From: Algoriphagus sediminis
Lineage (GTDB): Bacteria > Bacteroidota > Bacteroidia > Cytophagales > Cyclobacteriaceae
Length of the DNA: 64,000 nt
NCBI RefSeq assembly: GCF_030403435.1
Contig: NZ_JAUEPH010000004.1
Coordinates: 62,001-126,000, forward strand
Reading direction: 5' to 3'
Below the pieces are notes generated by a model. That model did not search any database. It was not told where the DNA came from and saw only the letters and a program-made list of their open reading frames with translations. The first letter of the stretch is position 1; each line of letters starts with the position of its first letter. Below are positions 9,506 through 20,100 of the stretch, in pieces. Both the position numbers and the translations under genes were made by a program.

Positions 9506-10723
9506 TTACCTCAAAATTCTTTGCATCCATCTCCCCCATCGGATGGATAGTCGGGAACTTATTAATGCCACTCCAAGAGCTATGGCAAGACCTTTTACCA
9601 TATCCAGACCTGTAGTTTCCATCCATGGAGCATAGGCATAACGATAGGGATGATCTGGATTCGAACCAAAATACCAACTTTCAGTGCCGAAGAACCAGTT
9701 TCTAGACCAGTCTGACATGAGAAAATCTCCAAAAGGATACTGAACTATAAATAAGCTAAAAAGGAATACGGTAGCATAAAGTAATGATCTCAGCCACACA
9801 TTCTTATTTTCAAAACGCTGAGTAATTATGTCTATTCCAATTGCAGGAACTATCAACAATAAGGGGAAATTAAAGGACTGAAAATTAGTTATGGGATTTA
9901 AAACCGGACCTAACAAGGGTTCTGCTGGGAATAATGGCAATACCCAAACCATCACCGCCATAAATATGGTATAAACAATAGCAGCAAGAGTTGCTCCCCA
10001 TTTACTAGGTGCGGCCATAGAAAATGCCACTAGTAATAAGGGGAAAAGAAGGCTTGCCACTTGATAAAAGGATGCATTATGCATTTCATGTCTACCGAAG
10101 TATTGAGAAGCGATGGTAAACACCATGCATAAGACAAAGCCAGAAGACAAAGCAAAGAATAATCTTAACCGCTTTTCAATCCTTGGATTAACCTGGTTTT
10201 GTAGGATCATCCGGTTTTTCACAGAGAGCACGGTGATCATTGCTCCAAACTGGATAGTGATCATTCCCAATGCCAGAATAGTATGCGGTGGAGAAAGGAT
10301 GGTTACGTCTAAACCGTAGGTGTTATGCCACCAATCATCAAAAGGTGCCGAGGTCAACATGGCAAAAGCTCCCCAAATACAAAAAAGTGCTCCGAGAGAT
10401 CCTTTAAAAAAGCCCCAAAAAGAGAGGCTGTCTTTTTTCTCCTGCTCAGTGCCTGCAAAGGTTACTTTAAGAACTCGAATTCCAGAGAAGACGCCCGCCA
10501 ACACACCACCGAAGTAGATCGCCAAGTGTGGTGCTGAAAATAGCCCATCTCGGCCTATACTCATATGCCAACTTATGTCCCAGACCAATCCTATCATTAT
10601 ACTAAAAGAAGCTAATACCGTAGCGTAAAGGTAGGTTGGAAGTCGAATGGCTTTTTCTCCTAGATTTACCTTGGCCTTCGAATCCTTGATTAGGCTTGGG
10701 TTTGTTAAGCTTATTGTTTCCAT
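9506..10723 (-). CDS. Polytopic membrane protein with duplicated W-D-x-x-W-H / S-x-P-H motif, unknown function
   Basis: About 9-10 hydrophobic segments fill most of the 405 residues. Two segments are internally homologous: WDISWHMSIGRDGLFSAPH near residue 48 and FDDWWHNTYGLDVTILSPPH near residue 129. They share the pattern [WF]D-x-x-W-H-x(3)-G-x-D-x(4)-S-x-P-H. Conserved Trp and His at membrane edges could bind a metal or cofactor; this is inference. It is the first gene of a two-gene operon with the exported YtkA/FixH-like protein. I do not recognise the family. Confidence 0.7.
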   Translation of the reverse strand: METISLTNPSLIKDSKAKVNLGEKAIRLPTYLYATVLASFSIMIGLVWDISWHMSIGRDGLFSAPHLAIYFGGVLAGVFSGIRVLKVTFAGTEQEKKDSLSFWGFFKGSLGALFCIWGAFAMLTSAPFDDWWHNTYGLDVTILSPPHTILALGMITIQFGAMITVLSVKNRMILQNQVNPRIEKRLRLFFALSSGFVLCMVFTIASQYFGRHEMHNASFYQVASLLFPLLLVAFSMAAPSKWGATLAAIVYTIFMAVMVWVLPLFPAEPLLGPVLNPITNFQSFNFPLLLIVPAIGIDIITQRFENKNVWLRSLLYATVFLFSLFIVQYPFGDFLMSDWSRNWFFGTESWYFGSNPDHPYRYAYAPWMETTGLDMVKGLAIALGVALISSRLSIRWGRWMQRILR

Positions 10724-11138
10724 CTGAAATTGAGATTGTTACTATGGTTTAAACTAATAAAAAATCATTAAAAAGTAAGAAACTGGCATGGAGGGAATTG
10801 CCGTTATATGTCACGCGTCCGGAGACGCGCGCCAGTGAAGGGATTTAAAGTAATCCCAATCTTTAGGGCATTTGGATTAATGCGTGAAGTACAAGTGACG
10901 AACTGGAATTAAATCTTAGCCCAAATGGCAACCAGTTCTTCAATTCTATTTTATTTTTTCTCTTTCTGATACCGTTTAATCTCAAAATACAGCCTAATTT
11001 CCAAGAAATACCGCGTATCACTCGCCTAGGGTTCTAATATTTATTATCTTTAAGATTCCCTAAGGCTTCTTAGCAATCAGATGTGCTGATTTTTAAGAAT
11101 GCGCTGTATCGAAATTTAAAAATCACTCAATCAGTTAA
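10724..11138. other. Divergent intergenic region (415 bp)
   Basis: The spacer contains copy 2 of the GC-rich palindromic element (10813-10841) near its left end, and otherwise AT-rich DNA with the promoters of the two flanking divergent genes. No gene or RNA fold was recognised. Confidence 0.4.
10813..10841. repeat. GC-rich palindromic intergenic element, copy 2
   Basis: These 29 bases are identical to 4536-4564, including ACGCGTCCGGAGACGCG and CCAGTGAAGG. The second inverted-repeat half found beside copy 1 is missing here, so this is a shorter or decayed copy. Confidence 0.7.
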
Positions 11139-11519
11139 ATGTTATTTGACTCAAGACCAACCAATGAGTTTTTTCCAGTATGGAAAAAATATAAACCAGT
11201 AATCATCAAATTAATGAAGGATTCTCTGGAAGAGGATCAGGAATATCAGCTCTATAAGCATGAATTTGAGGATGTTAATCCCAAAAGCAGTTCTAGCTAT
11301 TCCTTTAAACTTGTCTTGAACGAGGGAAAAGTGACCAATACCAAAAAAATCACCAAAATGGTGGAAGATTTGATGATCATGATTCATTCATCCCCAACAG
11401 GCAAAGAGTTGATGAATGAAAATGTTTTTAAGATTGATCTTTCTTCTGATTTCATTATCAAGATAAAAAGTGAGCCAGTTCCTGTTCCTGAAGAAGAAGA
11501 GGAAGCAACCGAAGATTAA
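11139..11519 (+). CDS. Conserved-looking hypothetical protein, acidic C-terminus
   Basis: The 126-residue protein has no signal peptide or membrane segment. It contains alternating charged and hydrophobic segments (KKITKMVEDLMIMIHSSPTG) compatible with a small alpha/beta fold, and ends in a Glu-rich tail (PVPEEEEEATED). The family is not recognised. It is a single gene facing the cold-shock gene, with a shared bidirectional terminator between them. Confidence 0.7.
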   Translation: MLFDSRPTNEFFPVWKKYKPVIIKLMKDSLEEDQEYQLYKHEFEDVNPKSSSSYSFKLVLNEGKVTNTKKITKMVEDLMIMIHSSPTGKELMNENVFKIDLSSDFIIKIKSEPVPVPEEEEEATED

Positions 11520-11560
11520 TTGAAAAAATAAAACTCTGATTCAATTCAGAGGAAAATAAA

Positions 11561-11590
11561 AAAGGCGGTTTAAAAACCGCCTTTATTTTT
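11561..11590. terminator. Bidirectional rho-independent terminator
   Basis: An 11-bp perfect inverted repeat (AAAGGCGGTTT at 11561-11571 and AAACCGCCTTT at 11574-11584) is flanked by T-rich sequence downstream and A-rich sequence upstream. It can end transcription from both the 126-residue hypothetical gene and the cold-shock gene. Confidence 0.88.
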
Positions 11591-11596
11591 TACTGA

Positions 11597-11791
11597 TTAT
11601 CTGACCACCTTTACACGGACAGCATTCATACCTTTTTTTCCCTCTTCAGTTTCAAATTCTACCGAATCATTATCTCTGATATCTTCAGTAAGACCTGATT
11701 GATGTACAAAGATATCCTCTCCTCCATCTTCTGGAGCAATAAAACCATATCCTTTTGAGAAATTGTAAAACTTCACTTTTCCTTTTTGCAT
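11597..11791 (-). CDS. Cold-shock domain protein (CspA family)
   Basis: The 64-residue protein is a single cold-shock OB fold, with RNP1 as KGYGFIAP and RNP2 as DIFVHQS. It binds single-stranded RNA or DNA and acts as an RNA chaperone in the cytoplasm. An AT-rich leader upstream of the ATG is typical of cold-shock genes. It is a single-gene unit ending at a bidirectional terminator. Confidence 0.95.
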   Translation of the reverse strand: MQKGKVKFYNFSKGYGFIAPEDGGEDIFVHQSGLTEDIRDNDSVEFETEEGKKGMNAVRVKVVR

Positions 11792-11897
11792 TGTAATAAA
11801 CTTTTGTTGTAAATGATTTTTATAATTGAATTTGCGCTCCTTTATGGCTACGCAAAGTTTTTCGTATTTGAACTCACGCTATTTAATTCCAGCGATT

Positions 11898-12884
11898 TCA
11901 TGATTTAACCGGCTGAACCTCTACCCTGCCTAAATCCCGGAGCATTTTAAAATGACTAAAAACAGCTGAAATGAACGATCCATTGGTATGATAAGGCAAA
12001 CCGTACTCCTGAGCTGTTTTTTTGACTATCGGAGCTATTTTTCGGTAATGCACATGAGAAATATTTGGAAACAAATGATGCTCGATCTGATTGGTTAGCC
12101 CTCCTACCATCCAAGAAAGGAATGGATTCATCTGTGCAAAATTGCAGGTGGTTTCTAACTGATGCGCTAGTCTCTCAGATTCTAAATTTCCCTCCTTGTC
12201 AGGTAATGGAAATGATGCATTTGAAGTGACATGAGCAGATTGAAATACCAAAGATATGGTCAGGCCTGTGATGAAGTGCATCGCCAAAAAGGCAAGTACG
12301 ATTATCCAGGCTGAGATTGGCGAAAATAAAATCGGTAAAACCAGAACATAGCTAAAGTAGATTAATTTCCACAAGACTATTTTCACGATCCCTTTTCTGT
12401 AGCTGGCCTGATCTTTCACTAATCCCTTTTTATAATACCGGGTGTATCGAATAAAGTCTTTTGAGGTAACCCAGGATACCGTGGACAAACCATAAAAGAA
12501 CCAGGCATAAAAGTGCTGATATCTGTGAAGTTTGTTTTTTGGAGCGTGAGGAGAAAACCTTAAGAAAAAGGGAGCATTGATGTCGTCATCATGTTCATCG
12601 ACATTGGTGTAGCTATGGTGAAGCACATTATGTTGAAGCCTCCATACTTTATCATTGGCTCCAATTAAATTAAGCGTGTATCCCACCAGCTTATTTATTC
12701 TTCTACTTTTAGAGTAAGACCCATGAATGGCATCATGCATTACGCCCATACCGATTCCTGCCATTCCAAAGCCACTAGTTATATACAATCCAAACAAAAG
12801 AGCAACGCTCTTTACTGGAATGACAATAATTGTGATTAAGGGAATAAAGAAAAGAAGAAGCATAATGACTGTCTTAATAACCAT
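11898..12884 (-). CDS. Membrane fatty acid desaturase (acyl-CoA/lipid desaturase)
   Basis: The three histidine boxes of membrane di-iron desaturases are present: HDAIH, HNVLHH and QIEHH. The QxEHH form places it with the linoleoyl-CoA/delta-6-type branch. Several transmembrane segments surround the boxes. The ATG at 12884 gives 328 residues, but the frame stays open upstream to a TGA at 13023-13025, and these codons encode a family-like N-terminus (VLRARVKEYFKSNKLSIYGN). No ATG, GTG or TTG lies in that extension; ATT at 13002-13004 or 12996-12998 are the nearest candidates. The true protein is therefore probably about 35-40 residues longer. It introduces double bonds into membrane lipids. Confidence 0.88.
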   Translation of the reverse strand: MVIKTVIMLLLFFIPLITIIVIPVKSVALLFGLYITSGFGMAGIGMGVMHDAIHGSYSKSRRINKLVGYTLNLIGANDKVWRLQHNVLHHSYTNVDEHDDDINAPFFLRFSPHAPKNKLHRYQHFYAWFFYGLSTVSWVTSKDFIRYTRYYKKGLVKDQASYRKGIVKIVLWKLIYFSYVLVLPILFSPISAWIIVLAFLAMHFITGLTISLVFQSAHVTSNASFPLPDKEGNLESERLAHQLETTCNFAQMNPFLSWMVGGLTNQIEHHLFPNISHVHYRKIAPIVKKTAQEYGLPYHTNGSFISAVFSHFKMLRDLGRVEVQPVKS

Positions 12885-13368
12885 TTGGTTATTGCCATAG
12901 ATGCTTAATTTATTGCTTTTGAAATACTCTTTGACCCGTGCTCTAAGTACAAGGGAAAAATCAGAATCTACTGATTTTGTGAAGGATAAATTTTTAATAA
13001 GAATAAAATTACTGACAGGATCTCAATAAGGAAGGAAATGTTGGAAATAGGTTTGTTAAAAATATTTCCTGAAACGTTGGAGAGAGTCTCTTTTGAAAAA
13101 CTGTCTGACGGATGCTTTTCACCACAAGGGTGCGCACTTACTAAATTATTGGTCCGAACACTTGTTGGACATCGCAAATGTACGCCTTTTAAATGGATAT
13201 AAAAAAATAGAGGGATTCATTAATTTTTAAATGAGATTTCTGGCGTCTGAGTGACGACAGGGAATGTAGAATGTCGAATATTCCTATCTCAATCAAAAAC
13301 CACTTATAAAATCATCTTTTTTAGCTGTATATCTTTTCATAAATTCCGATCCAACCCAATTAAAAGCT
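12885..13368. other. Intergenic region (484 bp) holding the uninitiated desaturase N-terminus
   Basis: Minus-strand codons 13022-12885 are in frame with the desaturase and look coding (see that entry). The rest separates two divergent genes. A short GAAT/TCGAAT run at about 13258-13285 resembles one unit of the dispersed low-complexity repeat. No RNA gene was seen. Confidence 0.45.
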
Positions 13369-16300
13369 ATGAAGTACCTAAATCCCCTTTTATCACTTAT
13401 TCTAATTTTTACATCTCATTTCGCCTTAAAGGCTCAAAATTCTTTACCTGTAGATCCATCTTTCTATCAGGGATATGAATGGAGGAATATAGGTCCGGAA
13501 CGCGGTGGGCGCTCTCTGGGTGCCATGGGAAGTCCTGGTAGACCTAATGAATATTACTTCGGTGCCACTGGTGGAGGACTTTGGAAAACTACAGATGGTG
13601 GGAACAACTGGTTTCCAGTAACGGATGGTCAAATTACTTCTTCAAGCATTGGAGCGGTGGCCGTGGCAGAAACTAATCCAGACGTGGTTTATATCGGAGG
13701 CGGAGAAACTCAGCTTCGTGGAAGTATTACCCAGGGAGATGGAGTGTATAAAACCACCGATGGTGGTAAAACCTGGAGACATTTGGGTCTGAATGAAACT
13801 CAGGCGATTGCAAGAATAAGAGTTCATCCCACTGATCCAGATATCGTTTTTGTAGCGGCTTTAGGCCATGTTTATGGAGAAAACGAAGAGCGTGGCGTAT
13901 TCCGATCAAAGGATGGAGGAAACACCTGGGATAAAGTTCTTTTTGTGAGTGACAAAGCTGGGGCTGCAGATCTGATTATTGATAGGAATAATCCAAATGT
14001 GATTTATGCAAGTACATGGCAAGTGTACAGAAAGGCTTGGAAAATGTGGGGAGGAGGTCCAGATTGTGGACTTTGGAAATCAACTGATGGTGGAGATACT
14101 TGGGAAGAACTAACTGAAATGCCTGGGATGCCGGAAGGACCGATAGGTAAGATTGGGGTAGCGGTCTCCCCTGCTGATTCAGATCGGGTTTGGGCTATTG
14201 TAGAGGCAAACGAGGGAGGAGTTTTTCGTTCGGATGATGCAGGTGCTACATGGAAACGAGTGAATTCTGAAAGGAAACTTAGGCAAAGAGCTTTCTATTA
14301 CTCCAGACTGGTTCCTGATCCATTTGATAAAGACGTAGTATATGGTTTGAATGTGGGGTTCTGGAAATCCACCGATGGGGGTGAAACTTTTGATATCCGA
14401 ATCCGGCCTCCTCATGGAGATCATCATGATCTCTGGATAGATCCCAATGATCCCATGCGAATGATTTCTGCAAATGACGGAGGTGGAACAGTCAGCATTA
14501 ATGGTGGGGAGACGTGGACCGAGCAGGATTTTACAACCACACAGTTTTATCATGTAATGACTACTTCAGATGTCCCCTATCATGTGGCTGGTGCTCAGCA
14601 AGATAACAGTACTTTGGCTATGCCAAGTGATGGTTGGGATTTCAAATTGGGTAGAGGCCCAGGACATGGATATCACTATGCTGTCGGTGGTGGTGAAAGT
14701 GGCTGGATTACCCAAAGTCCCACAGACCCTGATGTTTTTTATGCAGGGAGTCAAGGAGCTTTGTTGACCAGATATAATCGGGCCACCGGCCAAATCAGAG
14801 ATATTCAAGTTTACCCTCGCTTCTTTTCTGGTGAACCTTCAAGTGCTCTCCCAGAGCGATGGCAGTGGACTTTTCCGATTATGTTCTCCCCTCTCGACCC
14901 TTCGATAATGTATACTACTTCACAGCATGTTTGGAAGACCACGAATGATGGGCAGACCTGGGAAAAGATAAGCCCTGATTTGACTTATGCTGATCCGGAG
15001 ACCTTAGGAAAGACTGGAGGAATAATCACCATGGATATGAATGGGCCAGAGATCTATGCAACTGTATTTGCTTTGGCGCCGAGCTCTCATGATGTCAATA
15101 CTATCTGGGCCGGATCTGATGATGGAAAAGTACACATCACTAGAGATGGTGGTCAAAACTGGGAGGATATCACTCCAGCTGAGCTGCCAAAATTCTCTAG
15201 AATAAGCATAATTGATGAGGGTAAATTTAATCCTGGAACTTTGTATTTGGCAGCAAATCGCTATCAGGTGGACGACAGGGAGCCTTATGTCTTTAAAACC
15301 ACTGATTATGGAAAAACCTGGAGCAAAATCATCAATGGAATAGCTCCGGGACATTTTGCTAGAGCGATAAGGGAAGACCTGGAAAAACCAGGATTACTTT
15401 ATTTGGCCACTGAGCATGGAGTCTACATTTCCTTTGATGATGGAGCTAATTGGCAAAGCTTGCAGTTGAATCTTCCAGATACGCCGATCAGAGATTTGGT
15501 CCTGAAAAATGACGATGTGGTTTTGGGTTCCCATGGCCGTGGATTTTGGATTCTTGATGATATTCGACCTTTTAGACAGGCCGCAGAGATTTCAAAAACA
15601 AATGAGATTACTCTATTTAAACCTGCGAATCCGATAAGGGGAATTTATAATGCTGTCATTCAATATTACCTTCCCGAAGATGCGGAAGAAGCCACCATTG
15701 AAATTCTCGATGCGAATGATGAACTGATTCAATCTTATACTGCAAAAGCTGACTCCGAAGAAGAATCAGAGGATAACTCCCCTACCCTTAATCAAGGCTT
15801 AAACACATTCAATTGGAACCTTCGCTATCCAGGAGCTACCACTTTTGACGGAATGATTATTTGGAGTGCACGACCACAACGAGGCCCAATGGCTCCAATC
15901 GGTGAATACAGGGTAAAATTGACCATTGGAGGTCAGACATTTGAATCAGATTTTGAAATAGAAATGGATCCGAACCTTGAGGGGGTGACTGTTGCAGATA
16001 TTCAGGAACAGTTTGATCTGAGTAAGGCAATCATGGCAAAGACATCTGAAGCCAATGAAGCGGTGATTCGAATCCGGGAGATCCGATCACGGGTTGAAGA
16101 AATGGAAGGGCTGGACTCAGGATTGAGTTCTGAAATTTCTGAAATGATGGAAAAGCTGGCGAAGATTGAATTGAATCTTTATCAGGTTCAAAATCAAAGC
16201 CCTCAGGATCCCTTGAACTTTCCGATTAAGCTTAATAATCGCTTAGCATCTCTTCGCAGAAGCGTTGAAAATGGACAAGCGAAACCTACTGATGCTGCAT

Positions 16301-16434
16301 ATGTGGTCTTTGATGAGCTGAAGGCTGAGCTGGCAAATCACTTAGGAGAACTGGCTGAAGTGGAATCAAATGACTTGGCAGCGGTGAATGAAAAGCTCAA
16401 GTCAAAAGGAATGTCGGTAATTATACTAGAGTAA
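13369..16434 (+). CDS. Large secreted BNR/Asp-box beta-propeller protein (sortilin/VPS10-like)
   Basis: A signal peptide (ending SHFALKAQ) precedes at least six Asp-box repeats of the form KTTDGGxxW or KSTDGGxTW, spread over residues 60-620. Such repeats build the ten-bladed propeller of sortilin-like and WD40/YVTN/BNR-like glycosyl hydrolase-type proteins. A C-terminal region (about 860-1021) is helical and charged. The 1021-residue length fits the Bacteroidota family usually annotated as glycosyl hydrolase, although no catalytic residues can be assigned. It is exported; its ligand is unknown. It is a single gene. Confidence 0.85.
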   Translation: MKYLNPLLSLILIFTSHFALKAQNSLPVDPSFYQGYEWRNIGPERGGRSLGAMGSPGRPNEYYFGATGGGLWKTTDGGNNWFPVTDGQITSSSIGAVAVAETNPDVVYIGGGETQLRGSITQGDGVYKTTDGGKTWRHLGLNETQAIARIRVHPTDPDIVFVAALGHVYGENEERGVFRSKDGGNTWDKVLFVSDKAGAADLIIDRNNPNVIYASTWQVYRKAWKMWGGGPDCGLWKSTDGGDTWEELTEMPGMPEGPIGKIGVAVSPADSDRVWAIVEANEGGVFRSDDAGATWKRVNSERKLRQRAFYYSRLVPDPFDKDVVYGLNVGFWKSTDGGETFDIRIRPPHGDHHDLWIDPNDPMRMISANDGGGTVSINGGETWTEQDFTTTQFYHVMTTSDVPYHVAGAQQDNSTLAMPSDGWDFKLGRGPGHGYHYAVGGGESGWITQSPTDPDVFYAGSQGALLTRYNRATGQIRDIQVYPRFFSGEPSSALPERWQWTFPIMFSPLDPSIMYTTSQHVWKTTNDGQTWEKISPDLTYADPETLGKTGGIITMDMNGPEIYATVFALAPSSHDVNTIWAGSDDGKVHITRDGGQNWEDITPAELPKFSRISIIDEGKFNPGTLYLAANRYQVDDREPYVFKTTDYGKTWSKIINGIAPGHFARAIREDLEKPGLLYLATEHGVYISFDDGANWQSLQLNLPDTPIRDLVLKNDDVVLGSHGRGFWILDDIRPFRQAAEISKTNEITLFKPANPIRGIYNAVIQYYLPEDAEEATIEILDANDELIQSYTAKADSEEESEDNSPTLNQGLNTFNWNLRYPGATTFDGMIIWSARPQRGPMAPIGEYRVKLTIGGQTFESDFEIEMDPNLEGVTVADIQEQFDLSKAIMAKTSEANEAVIRIREIRSRVEEMEGLDSGLSSEISEMMEKLAKIELNLYQVQNQSPQDPLNFPIKLNNRLASLRRSVENGQAKPTDAAYVVFDELKAELANHLGELAEVESNDLAAVNEKLKSKGMSVIILE

Positions 16435-16630
16435 TTATTGGTTTCATTTGGTAGGATGTAATTAAAGTAGGCGCATAGATTACATTCTGCCAATTGGCTA
16501 CTAAACTCCATAAACTAGTTCCTATATTTATTGGAGATTGAAAATCAATAACTGGAAACAGTCTCTTCGGTCTATGACAAAAGTCACTTTCTTTTTAAGA
16601 CATTAAAGCTACTTTGGGAATGTGAAAGGA

Positions 16631-17008
16631 ATGTCTAGGTTATTTATTGTTTTGATCAGCTTTGCCGCATTGATTCCCAAAGCTGATTTAAGTCAACTTA
16701 GACTTGTGGGAAACCTATACACCCATTTTTCAGAGTTTCATTCAGGAGGTGACCATAATTCTGCTTTTTCGGCATTTATGAGTTTTTGTGCGGAGCATTA
16801 TGGAAACATGAATCATGAGCACCCCGATGAAGATGAGCATGAACAGCTTCCATTTAAGAATATTACGTCAAGTGGTTTCATTGTTTTGAATAAACCGTTT
16901 GCTGTTTTGCCTCTGGAAATTCCTGTTCAAAAGGATCAAACCTTCCCAGATTACATTTTTTATACTTTGGCTATAGATGATTCTATCGATCATCCTCCCA
17001 CCGCCTAG
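16631..17008 (+). CDS. Small exported His/Asp-rich protein ahead of the CzcCBA operon
   Basis: Translation may begin at GTG 16622 or ATG 16631; the ATG gives MSRLFIVLISFAALIPKA, a plausible signal peptide. The middle is rich in His and acidic residues (AEHYGNMNHEHPDEDEHEQ), a likely metal-binding patch. It sits 99 bases before czcA on the same strand. Small His-rich exported proteins are often found beside metal-efflux genes in Bacteroidota, so a periplasmic metal-buffering role is inferred. No catalytic domain was seen. Confidence 0.65.
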   Translation: MSRLFIVLISFAALIPKADLSQLRLVGNLYTHFSEFHSGGDHNSAFSAFMSFCAEHYGNMNHEHPDEDEHEQLPFKNITSSGFIVLNKPFAVLPLEIPVQKDQTFPDYIFYTLAIDDSIDHPPTA

Positions 17009-17015
17009 ACGCCAG

Positions 17016-17037
17016 AAGAGCCTCCTTTAGGGCTCTT
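17016..17037 (+). terminator. Hairpin between the His-rich gene and czcA (possible attenuator)
   Basis: A 7-bp perfect stem (AAGAGCC with GGCTCTT) with an 8-base loop lies directly after the His-rich gene. It lacks a following T tract, so it may be an RNA-stability or attenuation element rather than a strong terminator. Confidence 0.4.
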
Positions 17038-17107
17038 GACTTATACTCACTTTAGTCTAAGTTATGGTTGGTCTTCTCTTTTTTTTGCGTACAAAACATA
17101 ATTATAC

Positions 17108-20100
17108 ATGATTCATGGAATTATCTCCTTTTCCATAAGGAATAAACTGATCGTTATGCTTTTCACAATAGCGATCATTATAGCTGGTATTTGGAGTATC
17201 AGCAAGGTGCCGATTGATGCCGTACCTGATATCACAAATAATCAGGTGCAGGTCATCACACAGTCACTAAATCTTGGTACGGAAGAAATTGAACAATATG
17301 TCTCCTATCCTATCGAGATGGCAGTATCCAATCTTCCCGGTGTGTTAGAGATTCGTTCGGTTTCACGTTTTGGATTGTCTGTGGTTACCATTGTCTTTGA
17401 GGATGATATGGGTACCTATTTACCCAGACAGCTTGTTGCTGAAAAGCTGAATGAGCTTCGAGACGAGATTCCAGAGAATTTTGGGACTCCCATTATGGGA
17501 CCAATCACCACAGGTTTAGGAGAAATTTATCAATATACTCTGGAAGTAGATTCTGCCTTTAAAGATCAATATTCGCTTTACGACCTTCGGACTATTCAGG
17601 ACTGGATCATCAAAAGACAAATGTCCATGATCCCGGGTGTAATTGAAATAAATGCTTTTGGCGGAGCGGTGAAACAGTATGAGGTGGCGATTAACCCCCA
17701 TCAACTGAATGCCATGAATATCAGCATGGATGAAGTTTTTCAGGCATTGCAGGACAACAATGCGAATACGGGCGGTGCATACATTGAGTATGACTACCGG
17801 GCCAATTTTATTCGGGGAGAAGGTCTGGTTAGAAATATCAGCGATATAGAAAATATAGTGGTGAAGACCATCAATGAGGTTCCCATTAAAGTGAAAGATG
17901 TCGCTAAAGTAGGTTTCGGAAATGCTGTTCGCTATGGTGCTTTCACAAAAAATGGAGAGGGCGAGGCCGTGGGTGGAATTGTCATGATGCTAAAAGGAGA
18001 AAACTCCAATGACGTAATCAAGCTGGTTAAGGAGCGAATGATCGAGATTGAAGCGAGCTTACCGGAAGGAATCTCTATAGAAGGTTTTCTGGACCGAACA
18101 GAACTAATTAAAAGTACTACCAGTACCGTTACCACAAACCTTACCGAAGGAGCACTAATTGTAATTTTCGTTTTGGTCTTCCTATTGGGTAATTGGAGGG
18201 GAGGACTTATTGTAGCCTCAACCATTCCTATTTCACTGCTATTCGCCTTTATCCTGATGAATGTCTTTGATGTCTGGGCGAATCTCATGAGCCTTGGCGC
18301 CATAGACTTTGGAATCATTGTAGATGGAGCCGTGATCATCGTGGAAGGAACGGTCTTCTTGCTTTATCAAAAAGTCCTAAATAAGGAGAAGATTGATGCT
18401 AGTGTCAGAGACGAAACGGCTGAAAAAGCCTCCAAAGAAATGATGCGTTCAGCCTTCTTTGGTCAATTGATTATTCTGATTGTATTCCTTCCGATTTTGG
18501 CGTTACAAGGTATTGAAGGTAAAATGTTCCAACCCATGGCTCTTACCTTCATTTTTGCCATGATTGGGGTGATTATACTCTGTTTCACTTATGTTCCCAT
18601 GATGTCTGCGTGGTTTTTACGAGCTGGTGGCAAAAGTAATTCATGGGGAGATCGCTTTGTGCATTGGTTGGAAAACAAGTATGAATATGGACTTCGTTCA
18701 GTGATGAATTTTGGTGTTTGGATTGTAAGTACAGCAGTGATTTTACTGGTTTTGGCTTATATAACTTTTTCAAGTATGGGAGGAGAATTTATACCTCGAT
18801 TAGATGAGGGAGATATTGCATTTCACGACATTATGCGGCCGGGAACAGCCATGAGCGAATCCGTAAAAATCACTTCAGAGGTAGAAAAGGTTTTACTCGA
18901 GGAGTTCCCTGAAGTAAAACAGGTGCTCAGCAAAGTCGGAGTAGCTGATCTTCCTACGGATATCATGCCCATGGATTTGGCAGATTGCTATATTATTCTG
19001 AAGCCCAAAGATGAATGGGTTACTGCCGATAGTAAAGAGGAGCTCATTCAAAAGATGAAAGCCAGACTTCTTCAGATTCCTGGAATAAATTATGAGTTCA
19101 CTCAACCTATTGAGATGCGATTCAACGAACTGATGACAGGTATTCGTCAAGATGTAGCGGTGAAGATCTTTGGGGAAGATTTGGACCTTCTGGCCAGTAA
19201 GGCCAGAGAAGTAAGCAACCTAATCAGTAATGTGGAAGGTGTGGGGGATATTCATGTGGAAGCTACCGAAGGTCAACCGCAAATCAGCATTCAATATGAC
19301 CGAAATAAACTGGCTTTTTATGGATTGAATATCAGTGACCTAAATACTTTGGTTTCATCAGCTTTGGCAGGAAGAAAAGCGGGGACTGTCTTCGAAGGGG
19401 AAAAGAAATTTGATCTGGTAATTCGTTTGGACGATAGATTTAAATCAGACCTTTCGGATGTAAAGAACCTCCAGGCCACACTCCCATCCGGTAAAAATGT
19501 TCCACTCAGTGAGATTGCTGATGTAGCTTATAGGCCGGGCCCCATGCAAATAAGTCGTGACAATACCCATAGACGAACCTACGTGGGAATCAATGTCAGG
19601 GGTCGGGATGTGAAATCTCTTATAGAAGAAATCCGAGGCGTCTTGGACGAAAACCTTGACCTGCCACCGGGATATTATATCCAATATGGAGGAGCATTTG
19701 AAAATCTGGAAAGAGCCACACAAAGACTTCAAATAGTGGTCCCTATATCTCTTGGGCTCATTTTTCTTCTTGTTTTCCTTGCACTTCGCTCATTAAAACA
19801 AACTATTATGATCTATGTAGCTATACCTCTTGCAGCTATTGGAGGGGTATTTTCCCTATGGCTCAGAGACATGCCATTCAGTATTTCAGCTGGTATCGGT
19901 TTCATCGTACTATTTGGTATTGCAGTCCTAAATGGGCTGGTGTTAATAAATGGCTGGAATGATCTAAAAGAAAATACAGATTTACCCCTCAAGGATCGGA
20001 TTATTCAGGGTGCAAGACGTAGGATCAGACCGATCCTACTAACTGCGTCGACGGATATTTTGGGCTTTATGCCTATGGCTCTTTCTTCTTCTGCAGGAGC

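Noticed and set aside
12968..13177. A 69-codon minus-strand frame in the desaturase upstream spacer
   Set aside because: Composition and sequence do not look coding, and it overlaps the family-like desaturase N-terminal extension in another frame.
16622..17008. A metal-sensing regulator upstream of czcA
   Set aside because: The small gene there has a signal peptide and no DNA-binding motif, so it is an exported His-rich protein instead.
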